This document shows, piece by piece, positions 1-5,298 of a stretch of 8,796 nt of DNA. Below the pieces are notes generated by a model. It ran no database searches and was not told where the DNA came from. It saw only the letters and a list, made by a program, of their open reading frames with translations. Position numbers and translations under genes: made by a program. The stretch is taken from NCBI GenBank assembly GCA_945897655.1, contig CAMDHB010000127.1, positions 1 to 8,796 on the forward strand. The letters are read 5' to 3'. Within the stretch, counting starts at the first letter, position 1. Every line of letters starts with the position of its first letter. The DNA is from Pseudorhodobacter antarcticus. Its GTDB lineage: Bacteria; Pseudomonadota; Alphaproteobacteria; Rhodobacterales; Rhodobacteraceae.

Positions 1-1
1 T

Positions 2-172
2 GGGGGGGATCCGGCAGTGCGGGCGGCGTCGATGGCGCGGATTCCGGTGCGGCGCTATGGCACAGCGGCCGAATTTGGCGCGACCTGTGCGTTCATGTGC
101 AGCGTTCATGCGGGCTATATGGTGGGGCAGAACATTCTGCTGGATGGCGGGATCGGCAATACCACGATGTGA
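2..172 (+). CDS. Short-chain dehydrogenase/reductase, C-terminal fragment
   Basis: This is the 3' end of a gene entering from the left edge; 56 codons are visible before a TGA at 170-172. The readable tail contains RIPVRRYGTAAEFG, then AGYMVGQNILLDGG near the end. This is the standard C-terminal signature of classical SDR enzymes: the R-R-x-G-x-x-x-E-x-A/G segment after the substrate loop, then the G-Q-x-x-x-x-D-G-G strand that closes the Rossmann fold. SDRs use NAD(P)(H) for oxidation or reduction of alcohols and ketones; the substrate cannot be told because the cofactor motif and the catalytic Ser-Tyr-Lys lie outside the window. The gene ends 61 bp before the ABC ATPase on the same strand, so the two could share a transcript. 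Family assignment is good; specific function is unknown. Confidence 0.85.
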   Translation, partial: GGDPAVRAASMARIPVRRYGTAAEFGATCAFMCSVHAGYMVGQNILLDGGIGNTTM

Positions 173-233
173 CAGGGTTGAAGGCCGACGGGTGGGCTGT
201 TAGGCAATCCCTTAGAAAATCAGTCGGGTAATC

Positions 234-1307
234 ATGAACACGCGCTTGATGGTTGAGGGGATCACCCGCCGCTTTGGTGGGCGGGTGGTGGTGCAGGATC
301 TGTCCTTGTCGGTGAAGGCGGGGCAGGTGACCTGTTTGCTGGGGCCGTCGGGCTGCGGCAAATCCACGACCCTGCGCATGATCGCCGGGGTCGAGACGCC
401 GGACACAGGCCGGATCACGATTGACGGGGCCGAGATGTTTGGCCCCGGCGTGAACCTGCCGCCTGAGGCGCGGGGTGTTGGCTTGATCTTTCAGGATTTC
501 GCGCTGTTTCCGCATTTGACCGTTGCCGGGAATGTGGGGTTCGGCCTGAGCGGGGATCGCGGTGTTCGTGCGCGTCGAGTGGGCGAACTGCTGGAAAAGG
601 TGAACCTTTCGGGCTTTGGCGACAAGCATCCGCATGAACTGTCGGGGGGCGAGCAGCAGCGCGTGGCCCTGGCGCGGGCCCTGGCTCCGCGTCCGCGTGT
701 GATGCTAATGGACGAGCCGTTTTCGGGTCTGGACAATCGGTTGCGCGACGGCATCCGCGATTCGACGCTGGACGTGCTGAAAGAAGAGGGGGCGGCGGTG
801 CTGCTGGTCACGCATGAGCCGGATGAGGCGATGCGGATGGCGGACCAGATTGCGCTGATGCGGGATGGCCGGATCGTGCAGCAGGGGGCGCCCTATAACG
901 TCTATAACGCGCCGGTGGACAAGGCGGCGGCGGCGTTTTTCAGCGATATCAATGTGATCCGTGGGGTATCCAAGGGGGCGCTGACCGACACGCCCTTTGG
1001 CGCGTTTCTGACGCCGGGGCAGGTGGATGGGGCGGCGGTGGATATTGTCATCCGGCCGCAGCATCTGAAGATCGACTTTGACCGCGCGGGACGGGGGCCG
1101 AACCCCACTGCGGTGGAAGGCACGCCAGCGCGGGGGGTGGTGCAACGGGCGCGTTATCTGGGGCGCGAGTCATTGGTGGAGTTTCGGATGGAGTATGACG
1201 GATCGGTGCTGACCACGTCGGTGCCTGGGGTGTTCTTGCCGAAACCGGGAACGGCGTTGTGGTTGATGATCCGCAGGGACCGCTGTTTCGTGTTTCCGGC
1301 GGCTTAG
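234..1307 (+). CDS. ABC transporter ATP-binding protein, FbpC/PotA-like with TOBE domain
   Basis: Cytoplasmic ATPase subunit of an ABC importer, 357 aa. The nucleotide-binding domain fills residues 5-235: Walker A GPSGCGKST (37-45), Q-loop Gln87 in IFQDFALFPHLTV, signature LSGGEQQ (136-142), Walker B VMLMDE (156-161) and switch His194 in VTHEPDEA. Residues 240-357 form a TOBE-type regulatory tail, containing IVIRPQHLKI and ending RDRCFVFP. Length and architecture match the iron(III)/spermidine/sugar importer group (FbpC, PotA, UgpC). The 'FPHLTVAGNVGFGL' wording is most like FbpC-type ferric or thiamine importers, but the substrate cannot be fixed. No permease or binding protein lies within the window. 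The ATG at 234 has only a weak Shine-Dalgarno; no better in-frame start is seen. The TAG overlaps by 4 bp the stop of the convergent WYL regulator gene. Confidence 0.9.
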   Translation: MNTRLMVEGITRRFGGRVVVQDLSLSVKAGQVTCLLGPSGCGKSTTLRMIAGVETPDTGRITIDGAEMFGPGVNLPPEARGVGLIFQDFALFPHLTVAGNVGFGLSGDRGVRARRVGELLEKVNLSGFGDKHPHELSGGEQQRVALARALAPRPRVMLMDEPFSGLDNRLRDGIRDSTLDVLKEEGAAVLLVTHEPDEAMRMADQIALMRDGRIVQQGAPYNVYNAPVDKAAAAFFSDINVIRGVSKGALTDTPFGAFLTPGQVDGAAVDIVIRPQHLKIDFDRAGRGPNPTAVEGTPARGVVQRARYLGRESLVEFRMEYDGSVLTTSVPGVFLPKPGTALWLMIRRDRCFVFPAA

Positions 1308-1987
1308 GGCGCGTCCTCGGCCTTGACGCGGTCGCGGTAGGTCGCAAGGTCGCGGTCGGGCTCATCGGGGAAGGTTTCGCCGGTGGGGGTGATGGCCAGA
1401 ATTCGGTCCACGCGAAAACTGCGGAAATCGGCACGGGCTTCGCACCAGGCGGCGAGGGTCCAGACCCGGCCCCAGAATTCCAGTTGCAGGGGGCGGATGT
1501 CGCGGTGGCTGTCCAGGCCGTCTGAGTTCACATAGGTGATCGACAGACGCTCATGCGCCCGGATTGCGGCGCGCAGCATGGGCATGTGGGGGGCTGCACG
1601 GGTCGCCTCGCGCCCGGTGAACACGAACAGACCGTCGTCATCGGGTTCGGGGGGCGCGGGGGTGACCGAGCCTATCTTGTTGGCCAGACTGCGGGCAGCG
1701 CGGGCAAGGCCGGGGTCGGCCCCTTCGGCGACAAGGCGGACCCCCAGCCGGAATGCTTCCAGTTCCGCAGAAGTCAGGATCATGGGGGGCAGGGTGATGG
1801 GGGCGCGCAGGATGTAGCCCACGCCACGCTCGCCCTCGACCGGCATGCCGGAGGCCATGAGCGTGCTCATGTCGCGCCAGACGGTGCGGGTAGACACCTC
1901 CAGCTCCTGCGCGATTTCGGACGCCTTGTGCAGGCGGCCATCGCGCAGGATCTGGATCAGGTCAAACAGGCGGTCGGTGCGGCGCAT
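1304..1987 (-). CDS. YafY-type transcriptional regulator, HTH plus WYL domain
   Basis: A 227 aa DNA-binding regulator. Residues 3-58 are a winged helix-turn-helix of the HTH_11/DeoR type (MRRTDRLFDLIQIL, ASEIAQELEVSTRTVWRDM recognition segment, GERGVGYIL wing). Residues about 135-205 are a WYL domain (IRPLQLEFWGRVWTLAAWCE, then FRSFRVDRI), the ligand-sensing module of this family. The namesake W-Y-L reads W-T-L here, a common variation. I chose the ATG at 1987; the frame stays open to a TTG at 2050, but that would overlap the upstream gene and adds residues unlike the family N-terminus. No clear Shine-Dalgarno precedes 1987, so translation may depend on the upstream gene, whose stop is 31 bp away. 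It is the second gene of a two-gene minus-strand unit, probably autoregulated through the dyad at 2379-2402. Its ligand is unknown. Confidence 0.88.
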   Translation of the reverse strand: MRRTDRLFDLIQILRDGRLHKASEIAQELEVSTRTVWRDMSTLMASGMPVEGERGVGYILRAPITLPPMILTSAELEAFRLGVRLVAEGADPGLARAARSLANKIGSVTPAPPEPDDDGLFVFTGREATRAAPHMPMLRAAIRAHERLSITYVNSDGLDSHRDIRPLQLEFWGRVWTLAAWCEARADFRSFRVDRILAITPTGETFPDEPDRDLATYRDRVKAEDAP

Positions 1988-2018
1988 GGGCGCAGACTGG
2001 CCCCGGGGGCGGCGCGGG

Positions 2019-2330
2019 TCAATCGGGGTTTTGCCACAGGATGGGGACAAAGCGCATGGTCAGGCTGGCCATGTCGATGGCGGCCATCAGCGGGGCCACG
2101 TCGGGGTCGGTCATCACGGCCTGACCTGCGGCATTTGCCTGAGCCTGGCTCGTCCAGCGGGAAACCTCGGTCCAGGTGCCGGTGTCATCACAGGTAAGAC
2201 TGCGTGAGATCAGGCCCGGATTGCAGGCGATTGCCGGGGCGGTTTGGCGGACGATGGCCAGATAGTCCGGGGCGGTCAGGGACGGGGTCAAGCGGTAGGT
2301 CAGAACTTCCAGCACGGGGGGCGGTTGCAT
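2019..2330 (-). CDS. Small conserved protein, possible dimeric alpha/beta-barrel (ABM-like)
   Basis: A 103 aa soluble protein beginning MQPPPVLEVLTYRLTPS. The frame is open further upstream, but the ATG at 2328-2330 is chosen because a GGAG (2341-2338) sits seven bases before it and the protein starts with a plausible beta strand. The pattern is: strand VLEVLTYRL, helix TAPDYLAIVRQTAPAIA, strand GLISRSLTCDDTGTWTEVSRWTS, helix AQANAAGQAVMTDPDVAPLMAAID, final strand SLTMRFVPI. This resembles a ferredoxin-like monomer of the antibiotic-biosynthesis-monooxygenase/Dabb superfamily, in which two subunits form a barrel. That assignment comes from pattern only; no catalytic residue can be identified. 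It precedes the WYL regulator gene by 31 bp on the same strand, so it is a likely target or partner of that regulator. The fold call is tentative; that it is a real gene is well supported. Confidence 0.75.
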   Translation of the reverse strand: MQPPPVLEVLTYRLTPSLTAPDYLAIVRQTAPAIACNPGLISRSLTCDDTGTWTEVSRWTSQAQANAAGQAVMTDPDVAPLMAAIDMASLTMRFVPILWQNPD

Positions 2331-2337
2331 CTTGTCA

Positions 2338-2360
2338 CTCCACGACAAAGGGTTTCGTGG
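2338..2360 (-). promoter_or_regulatory. Hairpin overlapping the Shine-Dalgarno of the small ABM-like gene
   Basis: In the minus-strand transcript, CCACGA (2360-2355) pairs with TCGTGG (2345-2340) across a 9-base loop. The last two G residues of the stem are the first two bases of the GGAG ribosome binding site (2341-2338), eight to eleven bases before the ATG at 2330. The stem could partly hide the ribosome site. The geometry is seen directly; a regulatory role is only inferred. Confidence 0.4.
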
Positions 2361-2378
2361 GGCATTTGTGCCAGACAG

Positions 2379-2402
2379 CAACTGACATATAGCTGTCAGT
2401 TG
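2379..2402. promoter_or_regulatory. Perfect 9+9 bp inverted repeat, candidate operator of the WYL regulator
   Basis: CAACTGACA (2379-2387) and TGTCAGTTG (2394-2402) are exact reverse complements separated by the six bases TATAGC. The centre lies about 60 bp upstream of the ATG at 2330 and about 140 bp upstream of tatA. HTH regulators of the YafY/WYL family commonly bind dyads in their own promoter, and this is the longest perfect dyad with a spacer in the gap. The AT-rich centre (TATA on both strands) could be part of a -10 element, which would suit repression by occlusion. The operator role is inferred from position and symmetry. Confidence 0.6.
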
Positions 2403-2498
2403 AAAGCGGATTTGCTTGGGATTCTGCTGCATCGCGGAAAATGGGTCTTTGATGTTCCGTGCGCTGCCCGTAAGCCTTGGGTCAATGGTGGCACTGAA

Positions 2499-2512
2499 CG
2501 GGTTGCGACCCG
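2499..2512 (+). promoter_or_regulatory. Small hairpin in the tatA leader
   Basis: CGGGT (2499-2503) pairs with ACCCG (2508-2512) around a TGCG loop. It ends seven bases before the GGAG (2520-2523) of tatA. In the tatA messenger this could influence ribosome access or mark an mRNA processing site. It is short and could be chance. The rest of the gap 2403-2531 shows no convincing -35/-10 pair for tatA by eye. Confidence 0.25.
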
Positions 2513-2531
2513 ACCTCATGGAGAAAAGAAA

Positions 2532-2747
2532 ATGCTAAACAATATCGGCCTTCCCGGGCTTCTGCTGATTGCGGTTGTGGTTTTGGTGATGTTCGGCAAG
2601 GGCAAAGTGTCCTCGCTGATGGGTGAAGTCGGCAAGGGCATCACGGCGTTCAAGAAGGGCGTGTCGGATGGCAGCAAAGAGGCCGAAGCGGCGCCTCAGG
2701 CCGACGTAGCCAAGGACGTGACCCCGATCGAGAAGGAAAAGGTCTGA
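2532..2747 (+). CDS. tatA: Sec-independent protein translocase TatA
   Basis: A 71 aa pore-forming subunit of the twin-arginine translocase, which exports folded proteins across the inner membrane. The sequence starts MLNNIGLPGLLLIAVVVLVMFGKGK: a short N-terminus, one membrane helix (about residues 6-20), the FG hinge (21-22), then the amphipathic helix VSSLMGEVGKGITAFKKGVSDG and a short charged tail ending EKEKV. Length and order fit TatA/E. The usual Leu-Pro after the hinge is replaced by V-S-S, a form I associate with alphaproteobacterial TatA. The start is fixed by GGAG at 2520-2523, eight bases before the ATG; the frame is open far upstream but those residues are not TatA-like. It is the first gene of tatABC, 31 bp before tatB. 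Confidence 0.95.
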   Translation: MLNNIGLPGLLLIAVVVLVMFGKGKVSSLMGEVGKGITAFKKGVSDGSKEAEAAPQADVAKDVTPIEKEKV

Positions 2748-2778
2748 TTATCAGCCTTTTGCACCCTCGGAGGGCCCA

Positions 2779-3468
2779 ATGGATATAGGCATGTCCGAAC
2801 TGCTGGTCATCGGGATCGTGGCGTTGATCGTCATCGGCCCGCGTGACCTGCCAGAGATGTTTCGCCAGCTAGGCCGCATGACGGCCAAGATGCGCAACAT
2901 GGCGCGGGAGTTCAACCGCGCGATGGAGCAGGCGGCGAATGAAACCGGCGTCAAGGATGTCGCCAAGGACCTGAAGGCGATGACGAGCCCCACGTCTTTG
3001 GGTTTGAGTACCGTCAAGGGGGCGATGGACAAGTTCGAGAAGTGGGACCCGATCAAGAACGCGGCAAAACCCACGATACCTGCTGCTAAACCGCTGACAC
3101 CTGCGCCGATGCCCGCGACGCCGGTTCTGGCGGCGGCCCCGGTGACCACGGAACCGTCGATTCTGCCGCCTGTGGTTGAAGCTGTGTCCGAAGTCGCACC
3201 CGTCTCGGCTGTGGCACCGGGACCTGCCACTGCTGCACTGTACGAAAAGAAGGCGGCACGCGAAGCCATTTTGGCCGAGAGTGCAGCAAAGTTGAAGGCA
3301 TTGGACGAGATGCCGGTGGATGCGGTGAAAGAACCTGCACCATCGCCAACTGTGACGCCGACCCCGGCCAAGCCCGCGCGGCGCAAGAAGACCGAGCCTG
3401 CTGCTGATGGCGCCACCCCTCCTCCGGTGGCCAAAGCCCCGCGCAAGAAAAAGGCCGTTGAAGAATGA
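2779..3468 (+). CDS. tatB: Sec-independent protein translocase TatB
   Basis: A 229 aa subunit that, with TatC, forms the receptor for twin-arginine signal peptides. The N-terminus MDIGMSELLVIGIVALIVIGPRDLP is canonical TatB: Glu7 (matching E. coli Glu8), one membrane helix (about 6-20), the GP hinge (20-21) and the DLPE entry to the amphipathic helix (24-55, FRQLGRMTAKMRNMAREF). After residue 90 comes a long low-complexity Pro/Ala tail with a helical Lys/Ala/Glu stretch (about 164-182) and a basic end (ARRKK, APRKKK). This tail makes it longer than E. coli TatB (171 aa) and is probably unstructured and cytoplasmic. GGAGG at 2769-2773, five bases before the ATG, fixes the start. Its TGA overlaps the tatC ATG (ATGA at 3465-3468), indicating translational coupling. 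Confidence 0.95.
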   Translation: MDIGMSELLVIGIVALIVIGPRDLPEMFRQLGRMTAKMRNMAREFNRAMEQAANETGVKDVAKDLKAMTSPTSLGLSTVKGAMDKFEKWDPIKNAAKPTIPAAKPLTPAPMPATPVLAAAPVTTEPSILPPVVEAVSEVAPVSAVAPGPATAALYEKKAAREAILAESAAKLKALDEMPVDAVKEPAPSPTVTPTPAKPARRKKTEPAADGATPPPVAKAPRKKKAVEE

Positions 3469-4352
3469 GCAAGACCGACGACATCGACGGCAGCGCTGCC
3501 CCGTTGATTGAACACCTGATCGAATTGCGCAACCGCCTGATGTGGGCGGTTGGGTCTTATGTGGTTGCCATCATTGTGGTTTTCGTGGTGGCGGAACCGA
3601 TCCTGACCTATATGCTGCACCCCATCGAACAGGCCATGCGCGCCTTGGGTGACCCCCATCCGGTGATGCAATACACCGCCCCACAGGAGTATTTCTTTAC
3701 CCTTGTGCGCATTTCCATGGTGGTGGGGCTGGCGGCAGCCTTTCCGGTGATCAGCTATCAGTTGTGGCGGTTTGTGGCGCCTGGGCTCTACAAGAACGAG
3801 AAATCCGCCTTCTTGCCGTTCCTGATCGCTTCGCCCTTGTTGTTCATCCTTGGGGCCGGGTTTGCCCATTATGTCGTGACGCCGATTGCGATGGGCTTCT
3901 TCCTGGGATTTGCCGATGCCTCGTCGGTGGTGGCGGCGATCATTCCGGCGGTGACGGGGGTGACGGATACAGCTCCGGCCGTGGCAGATACCGGCATCGA
4001 CATCGTGTTTCAGGGCAAGGTCAACGAGACGTTGGACATTGCGCTGAAACTGATCATCGCCTTTGGTCTGTGCTTTCAACTGCCTGTGCTTTTGACCTTG
4101 ATGGGCAAGGCCGGACTGGTGACGTCCAAGGGTCTGATTGCGGTCCGGAAATATGCGGTGGTCTTGATCTTGATCCTGGCCGCGCTGATGACGCCACCGG
4201 ATGTGATGAGCCAGATGATACTGTTCTCGGCCGTTTATCCCTTGTACGAAGTGTCCATCTTCCTGATCCGGCGCATAGAGAAGCGGCGCGAGGCGGAGTT
4301 GCGGGCCGAGGGGCTGTGGGACGAGGAAGACGAAGAAGAGGCGGCCAAGTGA
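3465..4352 (+). CDS. tatC: Sec-independent protein translocase TatC
   Basis: A 295 aa polytopic core of the Tat receptor that binds the twin-arginine motif. Family marks are EHLIELRNRL (16-25), the FVAPGLYKNEK loop (103-113) with Glu112 matching E. coli Glu103, and LMTPPDVMSQ (241-250) with the conserved Asp246. Six membrane helices can be read near 26-48, 79-100, 116-140, 190-213, 229-242 and 247-267. Two features differ from E. coli. The periplasmic loop between helices 3 and 4 (about 149-183, Ala/Val/Thr-rich) is about 26 residues longer. The intramembrane Glu of helix 4 (FEVP in E. coli) is Gln205 (FQLP). The C-terminus is very acidic (DEEDEEE). It overlaps tatB by 4 bp; its TGA lies inside the GTGA that starts the DUF815 gene. 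Confidence 0.97.
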   Translation: MSKTDDIDGSAAPLIEHLIELRNRLMWAVGSYVVAIIVVFVVAEPILTYMLHPIEQAMRALGDPHPVMQYTAPQEYFFTLVRISMVVGLAAAFPVISYQLWRFVAPGLYKNEKSAFLPFLIASPLLFILGAGFAHYVVTPIAMGFFLGFADASSVVAAIIPAVTGVTDTAPAVADTGIDIVFQGKVNETLDIALKLIIAFGLCFQLPVLLTLMGKAGLVTSKGLIAVRKYAVVLILILAALMTPPDVMSQMILFSAVYPLYEVSIFLIRRIEKRREAELRAEGLWDEEDEEEAAK

Positions 4353-5191
4353 GCGATGCGCTGTTGCGGATTGCCGAGGCGCTGGAGCGGTTGGCTCCGG
4401 CGCCTTTGGCTACGCCGGACCTGAGTGGCGAGGCGTTTGTCTGGCACACCGCGCCTGACCGGCTGGAGCCAGTCGCCCGCGTGGCGCGGGTGGATATTGG
4501 CCTGCTGATCGGGGTGGACCGGTCGCGGGATACCTTGCTGGCCAATACGCGGCATTTTGCGGCGGGGTTGCCTGCGAACAATGCCTTGCTCTGGGGTGCG
4601 CGGGGGATGGGGAAATCGTCGCTGGTCAAGGCGGTGCATGCGCAGGTGCGGGCCGAGGGGTTTGACCTGAAGATTGTCGAGTTGAACCGGGAAGATCTGC
4701 CCTCGGTCGAGCGATTGCTGGGGCATTTGCGGGGGTCTGAGGCGCGGTTCATCCTGTTTTGCGATGACCTGAGTTTCGCGCAGGATGACCAGCATTATAA
4801 ATCGCTGAAGGCCGTGCTGGATGGTGGGATCGAGGGGCGGCCCGAGAATGTGGTGTTTTACGCCACATCGAACCGCCGCCACCTGATGCCGCGCGAGATG
4901 ATTGATAATGAGCGGCAGGCCGGGATCAACCCCGGTGAGGCGGTTGAGGAAAAGGTGTCGCTGTCGGACAGGTTCGGGCTGTGGCTGGGGTTCCATCCCT
5001 GCACGCAGGACGACTATCTGGCGATGATCCGGGGTTATATGTCGGCCTATGGGGTCAGTCTGCCCGAGGATCGGCTGTGGGCCGAGGCGATTGAATGGCA
5101 GGCAACGCGGGGGGCACGGTCGGGCCGGGTGGCGTGGCAGTTCTTCTGTGATCTGGCGGCGCGGCATGGGGTCAGGGTCGGCGCGGCGTGA
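4349..5191 (+). CDS. DUF815 family AAA+ ATPase (COG2607-type)
   Basis: A 280 aa predicted cytoplasmic ATPase of unknown role. The P-loop is GARGMGKSS (83-91), Walker B is ARFILFCDD (132-140), the sensor-1 region is ATSNRRHLMP (172-181), and SLSDRFG (204-210) offers a likely arginine finger. A C-terminal lid with GARSGRVAWQF follows (255-265). The ATSNRRH and SLSDRFG motifs are characteristic of DUF815. Residues 1-60 form the family's N-terminal extension, starting VSDALLRIAEALERL. The start is GTG at 4349, overlapping the tatC stop as GTGA. AGAGG at 4337-4341 lies seven bases upstream, inside codons for the acidic TatC tail. The in-frame opening before 4349 runs inside tatC and is not coding. 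Overlap and spacing place it in the tat operon, but no link with export is known to me. The TGA is followed after one base by a palindrome. Confidence 0.88.
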   Translation: MSDALLRIAEALERLAPAPLATPDLSGEAFVWHTAPDRLEPVARVARVDIGLLIGVDRSRDTLLANTRHFAAGLPANNALLWGARGMGKSSLVKAVHAQVRAEGFDLKIVELNREDLPSVERLLGHLRGSEARFILFCDDLSFAQDDQHYKSLKAVLDGGIEGRPENVVFYATSNRRHLMPREMIDNERQAGINPGEAVEEKVSLSDRFGLWLGFHPCTQDDYLAMIRGYMSAYGVSLPEDRLWAEAIEWQATRGARSGRVAWQFFCDLAARHGVRVGAA

Positions 5192-5192
5192 G

Positions 5193-5208
5193 TGTCCATA
5201 TATGGACA
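5193..5208. repeat. Perfect 16 bp palindrome after the DUF815 gene
   Basis: TGTCCATATATGGACA reads the same on both strands and begins one base after the stop of the DUF815 gene. As RNA it could fold into a six-pair stem with a TATA loop, but no T-run follows on either strand. It may be part of a weak bidirectional terminator, an mRNA 3' end stabiliser or a dimeric protein site. The symmetry is certain; the role is not. Confidence 0.5.
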
Positions 5209-5278
5209 GAAGCGAAAGTTCATCATAATCAACAGGTTGTCAGGAATTATTAACCCCGTGTTAGGGTTTGTGGTGGGA

Positions 5279-5297
5279 CGTTTGGGGGCACCAAACG
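5279..5297. terminator. Candidate terminator hairpin between DUF815 and trpD
   Basis: CGTTTGG (5279-5285) pairs with CCAAACG (5291-5297) around a 5-base loop, one base beyond the trpD stop (5301-5299). It is a seven-pair stem placed where trpGD transcription should end, and it also lies downstream of the tat operon. No T-tract follows on either strand, so it would be a weak or factor-assisted terminator. A further five-pair stem, AACCC/GGGTT, lies at 5252-5268. Confidence 0.4.
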
Positions 5298-5298
5298 G

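Noticed and set aside
1988..2050. A longer WYL regulator starting with TTG at 2050
   Set aside because: It would overlap the upstream gene by 32 bp and adds a Pro/Arg/Ser-rich segment not typical of the HTH N-terminus; ATG at 1987 gives the standard start.
2751..4079. A 442-codon open frame on the minus strand opposite tatB and tatC
   Set aside because: It is antisense to two unmistakable Tat genes, has a low-complexity His/Arg/Gln-rich and Ser/Ala-rich translation, and shows no recognisable domain. GC-rich genes commonly leave such open shadows.
3764..4348. An N-terminal extension of the DUF815 gene inside tatC
   Set aside because: It lies out of frame within tatC, and its Gly/Arg/Asp-rich translation does not resemble the family. 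The GTG at 4349 has a good Shine-Dalgarno.
4235..5167. A 310-codon minus-strand open frame opposite the tatC end and DUF815
   Set aside because: Its translation is rich in Pro, Arg, Gln and His with no domain pattern, while the plus-strand DUF815 frame has intact Walker motifs.
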